Positions 1 through 5,955 of a stretch of 5,955 nt of DNA are shown here, piece by piece. The notes under the pieces were generated by a model, which saw only the letters and a list, made by a program, of their open reading frames with translations, did not search any database and was not told the origin of the DNA. Both the position numbers and the translations under genes were made by a program. Numbering within the stretch: the first letter of the stretch is position 1; every line of letters begins with the position of its first letter. Origin of the DNA: Candidatus Zixiibacteriota bacterium (GTDB lineage: Bacteria > Zixibacteria > MSB-5A5 > GN15 > FEB-12); NCBI GenBank assembly GCA_030642845.1, contig DAOWMZ010000132.1, positions 1 through 5,955 on the forward strand, read 5' to 3'.

Positions 1-759
1 AATGTATAAACCAAAAGCAAAATTGGAATAGTCAACATCAGAGGTATTGGTAATATCCATTACCACAAACATGAAATCTTCATTATAACAGTAATTCCAT
101 GAATACATTGTTTGAGCTATTTCCAGACCCATCAGTGGATCACCACCAGCAATATCACCAAAACGATAATGAGAATCCTGCTGTGAAGTCGGTCCGCCCG
201 GAGAATAGCTCGTGGCAAGACTGTTATAAACTTCATTATAATCCCAAATTGATTCTTCAGCATCCCAGATACGCCATCCATAAGCCGGATAACCATATCC
301 AAGACCTACTGTATCAGAAAGATCATAGTCGTAATAACGGGAAATATCCGTAGAAAGTAGTATCTTATAGGGATTATCAGTAAAATCTTCATTGGGAATA
401 GCTTCAAAATCATCATTTGTATTTGCAACCAGCGAATCTCCAGACGGAGTTACAGCTCCCATCCAATATTTGACTTCAGCAATGTATGAATGCCCGGAAT
501 TACGCGGCCATTCACCGGAAGGATAACCGTAATAGGAATACCCTCCGATTAAACCCCAGTTATCAACTGTGGTTATAATGTTACTCAGATTGTGAGTAAT
601 CATATCAACTGTAGATGGTTGTGGCGATTTTACCGGACCATTATTCGGAGGAATAGTCGGCCGATCCGGAGCTTTCATTGCAAAAGCTGATGAAATTTGC
701 AACAAAAGTACTACCGCAGTAACCAGACAGATTTTTTTGAAATAAAATTTTGTATTCAT
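1..759 (-). CDS. Secreted aromatic-rich protein of unknown function (C-terminus cut by window edge)
   Basis: The frame is open for 253 codons from the ATG at 759 and runs off the left edge without a stop. Residues 1-27 form a clear Sec signal peptide: basic start with F-K-K, hydrophobic core VTAVVLLLQ, and AFA before the likely cleavage. A Pro-rich linker (about 30-50) follows. The mature part is rich in Tyr, Trp, Gly, Asp and Ser, with GLIGGYSYYGYPSGEWP (69-85), an Asp/Asn-rich stretch (111-130) and FMFVVMDITNTSDVDYSNFAFG (229-250). That last stretch looks like a beta-sandwich strand pair. I know similar exported proteins beside TonB receptors in FCB and candidate-phylum genomes, often with a C-terminal sorting domain, which would lie outside this window. 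No catalytic motif is recognised, and it does not look like SusD. The gene starts 18 bp after the receptor stop, so co-transcription is likely. An in-frame ATG at 765 exists but lies only 2 bp from the GGAGAG site. Confidence 0.85.
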   Translation of the reverse strand, partial: MNTKFYFKKICLVTAVVLLLQISSAFAMKAPDRPTIPPNNGPVKSPQPSTVDMITHNLSNIITTVDNWGLIGGYSYYGYPSGEWPRNSGHSYIAEVKYWMGAVTPSGDSLVANTNDDFEAIPNEDFTDNPYKILLSTDISRYYDYDLSDTVGLGYGYPAYGWRIWDAEESIWDYNEVYNSLATSYSPGGPTSQQDSHYRFGDIAGGDPLMGLEIAQTMYSWNYCYNEDFMFVVMDITNTSDVDYSNFAFGLYI

Positions 760-767
760 AATCATAT

Positions 768-773
768 CTCTCC
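768..773 (-). promoter_or_regulatory. Ribosome binding site GGAGAG that decides the start at 759
   Basis: On the minus strand GGAGAG lies 8 bp before the ATG at 759 but only 2 bp before the alternative in-frame ATG at 765. The spacing favours 759. The site sits in the 18-bp gap after the TonB receptor stop codon. Confidence 0.6.
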
Positions 774-777
774 GGTC

Positions 778-3444
778 CTAAAAGGTTAATTCTAACCCGG
801 TTCTGATAGTCCGGGGAGGTGAAAAGTTTTGTGGATCATTATCATGAAGATCATCATAATAATCTAATTCTTCCTGGCTCACACCAAGGCCAGCCCTAAT
901 ATCTACTCCATCATTAGATGCCAATCCGGTACGAGAGTAAACATTCCTTACATTTTTTCTATTAAATAGATTATCAACTTCAACAAAGAATCTCAAAAGC
1001 ATGTTATCAGCTTTCAGATTGAAATCCTTATTGAACCGCATATTAACAGAATATGTAGAAGGGAGGCGTCCTTCATTACGATCACCGAGGCGGTTACCGG
1101 CATCATCGGTCGGGCTGTATGGCAAGCCTGAACCGTAATAACCTACCATTGTCAATCCCCAGGCACCCGGCAATCCCATTCCAAAGAGATTAGCCTGCCA
1201 GTCTGAAGGAGCACGGTAGCTCATTACACCGTTAATTGTATGCCGTTGATCGAAATCAAGAGCATACTCAGTAATCGGAGCTAAATTATCTGTGGTTGAA
1301 GTAAGGTAAGTATAGTAAGCTTCCAGAGCATCGGATCCAATGCCTCTGGCAGTCATATAGCTATAGGCAATAGAACCACTGAAATTGCTGTTATTCGGAA
1401 GCTTTTCAAGAGATAAATCAATACCTTTAGCTGAACCGAAATCTTCATTATCAAAATAGGTTACAGAATTTCCGGCTACTTTATAAGAAGACCTTGTAGC
1501 AACAAGATCTCTTATGTCTTTGTAAAAAGCGGTAACATTGAAGCGAATATCTTCACCAATAAGATGATTCAAGCCCATTTCATAAGAAATAGTCTCTTCA
1601 GGTTCAAGATCAGGATTCCCTAATAGTGGATAACCTGATTCAATATCACCCTGAAGATTGGTATTCATATAGTAATATTGAGGTGTCTGATAGTACAATC
1701 CATAGTTGAAGTGCATTACTGTCTTCTCTGAAACAGGGAAAGAGACTCCCAATCGGGGTGAAATACGTCCCTTGGAATCAGCTTTTTTATAAACAGCCAC
1801 AGTATCCTGAGGTGTAATATTATAAGAAAGATCAGAATTCCTATAGTCGTAACGCAATCCAAAGTTCACTATGAAATAATCATATTCCATTTTGTTCTGT
1901 AAATACATGGAAAAATATTCCGGTTTACTGTCATAAACCTCACCATAGGGATTGGAATTAAAGAATTGTTTAAAATCCCAATGGATATCTTCCTTACGAT
2001 ATTCAATGCCGGCTTTGAGCTGATTCAACTTGTTAATCTGATTAATAATATTAATTGAGAAAGCATTATATGTGGCTTCTCTGAATCGATATGTGGGATT
2101 AAAATCATTACCGGTTGTAAATCCAACAACCTGACTGGGATCGGAATAATCAAGGTAGCCTAAATAGTTGTCTTCATGAATAGTACCGTTGTAAACACCT
2201 TCGGCATCCTCAGAATAACCAGGCCATTCATTCCAATACTTATCAAAAAGATGCTCAGGAGCAGTTTTAGTTTTTGTATTGAATTGATTAGCCGAGGCGG
2301 TAACAATAAACCTTTCACTGAAAGCATAGTCACCACTAACACCAATTAGGTAAGCATTTTTTTCAAATTTCGGTAATCCGTCAAGATTGAAATCATATGA
2401 GATGTTATTAACATCACGATGATTGTAACTATGACCATATAAATTATTATATGAGAATATAGTTTTCAATTTCGTACGGTTGCCGGGTTTGAAAGTCAGT
2501 TTACCGGTCCCGGTTTTGGACAATCTGTCATTCATGGGCAAATATGTCGGATTCTTTACGTATTCCCCGGTTACAAAGAAATTATACTTCTTCGGATTAA
2601 ATCCGAGGATCGGACCCGAGAGATCAAAAGTAAAAGATCTATTGCCAACTCTATCCAAACTGCTCAAGGTTCCGGTAGTGACATCATAAGAATGAGTTGC
2701 CCCTTCATACATCCTGATACCACCATGATATTGTGATGTTCCTTCTCTGGTGATGGCATTTACCACACCGGACAGAGCTTCACCATATTCAGCGGTATAT
2801 CCACCGGATGCCAACGACAATTCCTCCAAAGATGTGGGTATTACGTGCATCCCTGAATTGGACACAAACGGATCCTGAATGTTGAATCCATCATAATAGT
2901 ACATAACCTGTCCTGAACGGCCACCCCTGACGTGAAGTCTATTATCGCGACCAACAACTACTCCGGGATAATTGGTTAAAATGGACTGAATACTTACTAC
3001 ATTTGGTAAGTCTTTAAGATTATCAGAGGTGAAAGTAATTTTAGTACCGGTCAAATCTTTTTGAATAATCGGATTGTTGGCAGTTACAATAACCTGTCCC
3101 AATTCGATCGGAGCCGGATTTAAACTAAAATCCATTGGAGTTGTTAGATCAACCAATACTCTGACATCAGTTTTCATAACAGTTTCAAAACCCATGAAGG
3201 AAACTTGCAAGTCATATTTCCCCCCGGGTAGATTTATTATAAAATATTCACCGTCCATATCTGTGTATATTTTATAATCAGTACCTGCTACAATTATTTT
3301 TGCTCCTTCAATAGGATTTTGTGTTGACTTATCAACAATCATTCCGGAAATTTTTCCGGTAACTCCTCCATAAGAAGTTGATGTCAATAATATCAGAAGC
3401 ACAATAACGTAAACAGCAGGAACTATATTCACCCATCTACGCAA
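778..3444 (-). CDS. TonB-dependent outer-membrane receptor with N-terminal carboxypeptidase-regulatory-like domain
   Basis: This is a predicted 888-residue outer-membrane importer that moves a ligand inward using TonB/ExbBD energy. The substrate cannot be told. From the TTG at 3444, residues 1-27 are a signal peptide (RRW, then core VYVIVLLILL, then TSTSYGG). Residues 28-108 are a CarboxypepD_reg-like beta-sandwich, with GKISGMIVDKST, GAKIIVAGT, a D-x-D-G-E-Y turn and the PGGKYDLQVSFMGFE segment. A TonB-box-like LGQVIVTAN follows at 115-123. The plug (about 126-235) holds LHVRGGRSGQVMYYYDGFN (170-188) and GEALSGVVNAITREGTS. The rest is a beta-barrel rich in aromatic residues with alternating strands, ending in LELTF with the terminal Phe expected of an outer-membrane protein. 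No SusD-like partner follows; the next gene is the secreted protein at 1-759. In-frame starts at 3480 (ATG) and 3495 (TTG) would add 12 or 17 residues, but neither has a ribosome binding site. The fold is certain; the exact start is less so. Confidence 0.93.
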   Translation of the reverse strand: MRRWVNIVPAVYVIVLLILLTSTSYGGVTGKISGMIVDKSTQNPIEGAKIIVAGTDYKIYTDMDGEYFIINLPGGKYDLQVSFMGFETVMKTDVRVLVDLTTPMDFSLNPAPIELGQVIVTANNPIIQKDLTGTKITFTSDNLKDLPNVVSIQSILTNYPGVVVGRDNRLHVRGGRSGQVMYYYDGFNIQDPFVSNSGMHVIPTSLEELSLASGGYTAEYGEALSGVVNAITREGTSQYHGGIRMYEGATHSYDVTTGTLSSLDRVGNRSFTFDLSGPILGFNPKKYNFFVTGEYVKNPTYLPMNDRLSKTGTGKLTFKPGNRTKLKTIFSYNNLYGHSYNHRDVNNISYDFNLDGLPKFEKNAYLIGVSGDYAFSERFIVTASANQFNTKTKTAPEHLFDKYWNEWPGYSEDAEGVYNGTIHEDNYLGYLDYSDPSQVVGFTTGNDFNPTYRFREATYNAFSINIINQINKLNQLKAGIEYRKEDIHWDFKQFFNSNPYGEVYDSKPEYFSMYLQNKMEYDYFIVNFGLRYDYRNSDLSYNITPQDTVAVYKKADSKGRISPRLGVSFPVSEKTVMHFNYGLYYQTPQYYYMNTNLQGDIESGYPLLGNPDLEPEETISYEMGLNHLIGEDIRFNVTAFYKDIRDLVATRSSYKVAGNSVTYFDNEDFGSAKGIDLSLEKLPNNSNFSGSIAYSYMTARGIGSDALEAYYTYLTSTTDNLAPITEYALDFDQRHTINGVMSYRAPSDWQANLFGMGLPGAWGLTMVGYYGSGLPYSPTDDAGNRLGDRNEGRLPSTYSVNMRFNKDFNLKADNMLLRFFVEVDNLFNRKNVRNVYSRTGLASNDGVDIRAGLGVSQEELDYYDDLHDNDPQNFSPPRTIRTGLELTF

Positions 3445-3450
3445 AGTGAC

Positions 3451-3456
3451 CCTCCT
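3451..3456 (-). promoter_or_regulatory. Strong Shine-Dalgarno AGGAGG for the TonB receptor
   Basis: On the minus strand GAGGAGGG contains a perfect AGGAGG, 6 bp before the TTG at 3444. Translation from there gives a short basic N-terminus followed directly by the hydrophobic core of the signal peptide. This is the main argument for starting at 3444 rather than at the ATG at 3480, which is preceded only by AT-rich sequence. Confidence 0.7.
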
Positions 3457-3466
3457 CGTTTTTCTT

Positions 3467-3495
3467 ATTTTACATTTCATATGTTTATCACACAA
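3467..3495 (-). promoter_or_regulatory. Candidate sigma-70-like promoter for the TonB receptor
   Basis: On the minus strand TTGTGT (3495-3490) and TAAAAT (3472-3467) are separated by exactly 17 bp. The -10 box matches the classical consensus at 5 of 6 positions; the -35 box is weak after TTG. Transcription would begin near 3460, just ahead of the AGGAGG at 3456-3451, which would give a very short leader and exclude the ATG at 3480 from the message. AT-rich DNA yields such matches easily, and FCB-group bacteria often use other promoter motifs. Confidence 0.25.
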
Positions 3496-3544
3496 TAATT
3501 AAAAAGTTTACATCTTCACTCACGGATTGCGAGCCTTTTGAATT

Positions 3545-3642
3545 TTATCGACATCACTGATTATTCCTTAATAGAGAAAAAAGATATTTTAGATATATCT
3601 GGATATTTTAATCCATAAAGTTTTTTGGGCAATTGTCGATAA
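3545..3642. repeat. Inverted repeat TTATCGACA / TGTCGATAA flanking the centre of the intergenic region
   Basis: TTATCGACA at 3545-3553 is the exact reverse complement of TGTCGATAA at 3634-3642, with 80 bp between the arms. The distance is too long for a simple hairpin. It would suit two copies of a protein-binding half-site, one near each divergent gene. A 9-bp match in a region this AT-rich could also be chance. Confidence 0.35.
3583..3610. repeat. Direct repeat GATATTTTA, 19-bp period, with palindrome AGATATATCT between
   Basis: GATATTTTA occurs at 3583-3591 and again at 3602-3610. The perfect 10-bp palindrome AGATATATCT (3591-3600) sits between the copies. The 19-bp offset is close to two helical turns, so both copies would face nearly the same side of the DNA, as tandem regulator sites often do. 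All of it is A/T-dominated, so chance is a real alternative. Confidence 0.3.
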
Positions 3643-3644
3643 TT

Positions 3645-3673
3645 TTGAAAGAGATCATGGATTATCATACCAT
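3645..3673 (+). promoter_or_regulatory. Candidate promoter for the binding-protein/kinase unit
   Basis: TTGAAA (3645-3650) and TACCAT (3668-3673) are 17 bp apart and match the sigma-70 consensus at 5 of 6 and 4 of 6 positions. Transcription would start near 3680, about 57 bp before the start codon. The -35 box lies just after one arm of the 9-bp inverted repeat, so a protein bound there could affect it. This is a weak prediction. Confidence 0.22.
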
Positions 3674-3716
3674 GTATTTTGAATATGGTAGTACAGCATG
3701 AAGTTGTAATTATATT

Positions 3717-3723
3717 GGAAGGA
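3717..3723 (+). promoter_or_regulatory. Ribosome binding site GGAAGGA, loosely spaced from a TTG start
   Basis: GGAAGGA is the only purine-rich site ahead of the gene. It ends 13 bp before the TTG at 3737, which is longer than usual. No in-frame ATG or GTG lies between the upstream stop at 3707 and this TTG, so TTG is the best available start. Poor spacing plus TTG suggests low translation. Confidence 0.4.
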
Positions 3724-3736
3724 TAAATATATCATC

Positions 3737-4687
3737 TTGATTAGACAGCAAATAAAATGGATAATATTATGCTTGTTATTTTTTATTACTGCTAATGAAA
3801 AAACAGAGGCAGATACAGCTATAGCCATTTTACTGAGTGATTCACTAACCTCTACTCAGAGAACGCTTCACGGTGCCCAAAAAGTCATCAACCGCTCTCA
3901 TGAAAATGTATCCTTTCATTCATTTCTTTTATCCAGTGATCAGTCAGAAAAACTCGCATTAATTGATTCTCTAAATATATTAAAACCCAAAGTTATTTTA
4001 ACAATTGGAAGCCCTGCGACAAGCTTTGCCAAAGAGAATTTTAAGGATAATCCAATTGTATTTGCCGGTGTTATCAACCCCGTCCTTTCCGGTTTTGTTA
4101 AATCGGCCAATAATCCCAGGGGAAATATCACCGGAGCCTCACTTGATATTCCGACAAATATCCAGTTCAAATATTTTAAGCAGATTGTTCCCGGTATGAA
4201 AAAAATCGGGATATTATATACTCGTAGTACTGCCAGTCTTATCCCCCCGGCTAAAGTTGTTGCCCAGCAAATGGGGTTGACCCTTATTGCATTCGAAATA
4301 AAAGATAACAAGGATATTCCCAGAGCTCTGGATTCTCTGGCTTTGACTGTCGATGGAATCTGGTCAGTAGCTGATCCCGATCTTTTTGACCCGCAATCAA
4401 CAAGATACATTCTCTTAAATGCAATCAGGAAAAGCATTCCCTTCATGGGATTTTCAAGATATGTAGTAGAATCAGGAGCATTGTTTGCCTTGGATTTTGA
4501 TTATAAAGCTGTCGGTTACCAAGCCGGTGATATGGTCAGTAAAATCCTATCAGGAACCAAACCAGGAAAAATTCGTGTTTCAACTGTTGATGTAATCTGG
4601 TTCCATTATAACGAAAAAACAGCCAAACATATAGATATTACTATTCCCGAAGACCTGGTGATGATCGCCAAGGAGGTGTACCGATGA
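3737..4687 (+). CDS. Periplasmic substrate-binding protein, ABC_sub_bind family, probably a sensory partner of the adjacent kinase
   Basis: This 316-residue protein resembles the ABC_sub_bind family (PF04392 type), exported type-I-fold binding proteins of about 320 residues that hold small ligands between two lobes. Residues 1-25 form a Sec signal peptide (RQQIK, then core WIILCLLFFI, likely cut after TEA). Cys12 lies inside the hydrophobic core and lacks a lipobox, so the product should be soluble in the periplasm. Family hallmarks are VILTIGSPAT (86-95), NPIVFAGVINPVLSGFV (105-121) with NPRGNITGAS (126-135), VPGMKKIGILY (151-161), and PFMGFSRYVVESGALFALD (235-253) with VGYQAGDMVSKILSGTKPG (259-277). 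The usual partners would be a permease and an ATPase; instead the stop codon overlaps the start of a histidine kinase. I infer a ligand-presenting role in signalling, not transport. The ligand cannot be read from the sequence. The start is a TTG with a loosely spaced binding site, so the first few residues are less certain. Confidence 0.88.
   Translation: MIRQQIKWIILCLLFFITANEKTEADTAIAILLSDSLTSTQRTLHGAQKVINRSHENVSFHSFLLSSDQSEKLALIDSLNILKPKVILTIGSPATSFAKENFKDNPIVFAGVINPVLSGFVKSANNPRGNITGASLDIPTNIQFKYFKQIVPGMKKIGILYTRSTASLIPPAKVVAQQMGLTLIAFEIKDNKDIPRALDSLALTVDGIWSVADPDLFDPQSTRYILLNAIRKSIPFMGFSRYVVESGALFALDFDYKAVGYQAGDMVSKILSGTKPGKIRVSTVDVIWFHYNEKTAKHIDITIPEDLVMIAKEVYR
4670..4678 (+). promoter_or_regulatory. 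Very strong Shine-Dalgarno AAGGAGGTG for the histidine kinase
   Basis: AAGGAGGTG is near-perfectly complementary to the usual 16S rRNA tail. Its AGGAGG core ends 7 bp before the ATG at 4684. It lies inside the last codons of the binding-protein gene, so the kinase has its own strong initiation site as well as possible translational coupling through the ATGA overlap. Confidence 0.75.
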
Positions 4688-5955
4688 ACTTCCTTTATAT
4701 GATCAAAAGCTGTAAACTTCGGACTAAATTGATTGTCCCCACTATTGCCATGTTGGTATTAAGTCTGGTATTTATAAGCAGTTTTATGATTATGCGTCAG
4801 GCTGAAGGTTTTCGTAATGAGCTGCATACCAGCGGTGAAACTATGATTCGTATTATAGCAAAGAACGATGAAAGTGGTGTGCTATTCGAATCAAAATATG
4901 AGCTGGACGAGCTACTCTTTATTCTAACCTCCTTTGATGCGGTCGTTTACGCCAATATAATCAATACTGACGGTGTCATTCTTTCGGAAATTGGAAATTT
5001 CGACTTTGAAAATATAAAGATAAAAAAAGCTCACAAAGATGAACGTGAGATTGATGATAAATTTAAACACTATAAAGTAGAATTAGAAGATGGAACGGAC
5101 TATTTTGAATTCAACCTTCCCGTTGTATCAATAAAAGAGAGCTTTAGCAGAGAAACACTGGGAATTACCGGTGGCTATGGTTCCGAAGTTAAAAAGGTTA
5201 CTTCTGAAGAAATTGGAAATATTAAACTTATTCTTTCATTAAAATCTGTAAATGCAACAATTGCATCCGCTACAATTACGGCTATTTCGATAACTATATT
5301 CGTTTTATTCTTATCAACCTTTTTATTAATGCTAGTCGTAAAAGTGGTTACCAAACCTGTGAAATTACTTGTCGAGATCACCGACCAGGTTAGCCGTGGC
5401 GACCTCACTCAAAGAGTTAATATCAAACAGCATGATGAGATCGGACAACTGGCTAATACATTTAATAAAATGATAGATTCTCTGAAAGATTCAAGGGATG
5501 AAATAGAAGCCTATAACCGTAATCTTGAAGAAAAAATAGTAGAAAGAACACTGGCACTGGAAGAAGCCCAATCTCAGTTAATACAGTCAGAAAAGATGAG
5601 TGCTATAGGCCAATTAGCAGCCGGGGTAGCCCATGAATTAAATAATCCTCTTGGCGGAATATTAGGCTATGCCCAATTTGCCCTCGAAAAAATGAATAAA
5701 AATAATCCTGAAGATAACCCCAGCAAAGAAGTCGAAGGTTATATTCGTTATCTATCTTACATTGAAAATCAAGCCAAACGGTGCAAAAGCATTGTTCAGA
5801 ATTTACTCCGCTTTTCCAGATCAACTCATACTACCGAAGTTAATGATGTTGATATCAATAAAGTAATAATGGAAACTAAAACTTTTGTGGAACATCAACT
5901 GCACATGAAACAGATAACAGTCGAAGTTGAAGCAACAGATAATATACCGATAATC
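4684..5955 (+). CDS. Membrane sensor histidine kinase with HAMP and HisKA domains (C-terminus cut by window edge)
   Basis: The frame is open for 424 codons to the right edge. The kinase should autophosphorylate in response to an extracytoplasmic signal and pass phosphate to a response regulator. Domains in order: TM1 (16-37); an extracytoplasmic sensor domain (38-192) resembling CHASE8/Cache-type domains, with KNDESGVLF (60-68), a leucine-rich helix and the NTDG turn (94-97); TM2 (about 193-219); HAMP (220-272) with Pro225 and the D-E-I-G motif (251-254); a coiled-coil linker (about 270-303) containing the NLEEKIVERT stretch; and HisKA (302-380) with GQLAAGVAHELNNPLGGILG. His317 is the predicted phosphoacceptor, and the following E-L-N-N fits the ExxN phosphatase motif. 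Only the first strand of the ATPase domain is present; its N and G boxes would lie beyond the window. Kinases with an HELNNPL box often pair with NtrC-type regulators, but none is visible. The ATG overlaps the binding-protein stop by 4 bp, so the two are almost certainly co-expressed. Confidence 0.93.
   Translation, partial: MNFLYMIKSCKLRTKLIVPTIAMLVLSLVFISSFMIMRQAEGFRNELHTSGETMIRIIAKNDESGVLFESKYELDELLFILTSFDAVVYANIINTDGVILSEIGNFDFENIKIKKAHKDEREIDDKFKHYKVELEDGTDYFEFNLPVVSIKESFSRETLGITGGYGSEVKKVTSEEIGNIKLILSLKSVNATIASATITAISITIFVLFLSTFLLMLVVKVVTKPVKLLVEITDQVSRGDLTQRVNIKQHDEIGQLANTFNKMIDSLKDSRDEIEAYNRNLEEKIVERTLALEEAQSQLIQSEKMSAIGQLAAGVAHELNNPLGGILGYAQFALEKMNKNNPEDNPSKEVEGYIRYLSYIENQAKRCKSIVQNLLRFSRSTHTTEVNDVDINKVIMETKTFVEHQLHMKQITVEVEATDNIPII

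Larger units (their letters stand above)
3445..3736. other. Divergent intergenic region between the receptor unit and the sensor unit
   Basis: About 290 bp of very AT-rich DNA separates two head-to-head genes, so promoters for both must lie here or close by. I see candidate promoter boxes on each strand, a 9-bp inverted repeat (3545-3553 and 3634-3642), a 9-bp direct repeat (3583-3591 and 3602-3610) and the palindrome AGATATATCT (3591-3600). A short CATGG/CCATG inverted pair lies at 3656-3674. No tRNA, terminator hairpin or riboswitch-like structure is evident. The only open frame starting with ATG that I noticed encodes 14 residues. Confidence 0.7.

Noticed and set aside
99..353. An 84-codon plus-strand frame at the left end
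   Set aside because: It is antisense to the secreted-protein gene, which has a signal peptide and a ribosome binding site. The plus-strand product is low-complexity and unconvincing.
2480..2689. Short frames on either strand inside the TonB receptor gene (also 2160-2345 and 3074-3277)
   Set aside because: All are internal to a well-supported gene and have no ribosome binding site or domain that I can recognise.
3625..3645. Possible sigma-54 promoter around TGGGCAATTGTCGAT
   Set aside because: I looked for one because HELNNPL kinases often pair with NtrC-type regulators. The GG element is present, but no GC element lies at the required 10-bp distance.
3656..3674. CATGG / CCATG inverted pair as an operator or hairpin
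   Set aside because: The arms are only 5 bp with a 9-nt loop, and neither side extends. This is expected by chance.
3657..3701. A 14-codon frame (MDYHTMYFEYGSTA) upstream of the binding protein, possible leader peptide
   Set aside because: It has only a weak purine stretch ahead of it, no attenuator hairpin after it, and it overlaps the best promoter candidate.
3940..4446. A 168-codon open frame on the minus strand inside the binding-protein gene
   Set aside because: It lies wholly opposite a gene with clear family motifs, and its translation shows no recognisable domain. It is a shadow frame.

Overview
This AT-rich window reads like a chromosomal piece of a Gram-negative bacterium, probably from the FCB superphylum or a neighbouring candidate phylum (Calditrichaeota-, Marinimicrobia-, Zixibacteria- or Ignavibacteria-like). 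The support is a large TonB-dependent receptor with an N-terminal carboxypeptidase-regulatory-like domain, followed by a secreted aromatic-rich protein of a type common in those groups. No taxonomic marker gene is present, so this placement is an inference.

The left half (1-3444) is a minus-strand transcription unit. A TonB-dependent outer-membrane receptor (778-3444) is followed after 18 bp by a signal-peptide-bearing protein of unknown function (1-759, cut by the left edge). The receptor's most likely start is a TTG at 3444 behind a perfect AGGAGG. The longer reading frames upstream have no ribosome binding site.

A divergent intergenic region (3445-3736) separates the two units. It is very AT-rich and holds candidate promoters in both directions, a 9-bp inverted repeat and a 9-bp direct repeat. 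It carries no convincing gene.

The right half (3737-5955) is a plus-strand unit. A periplasmic substrate-binding protein of the ABC_sub_bind type (3737-4687) overlaps by 4 bp (ATGA) with a membrane histidine kinase (4684 to past the right edge). No permease or ATPase lies between or beside them. The likely reading is therefore a sensory system, in which the binding protein captures a small ligand in the periplasm and presents it to the kinase's extracytoplasmic domain. The ligand and the response regulator are not visible. Because the two units are divergent, the sensor pair may control the receptor unit, but this is speculative.
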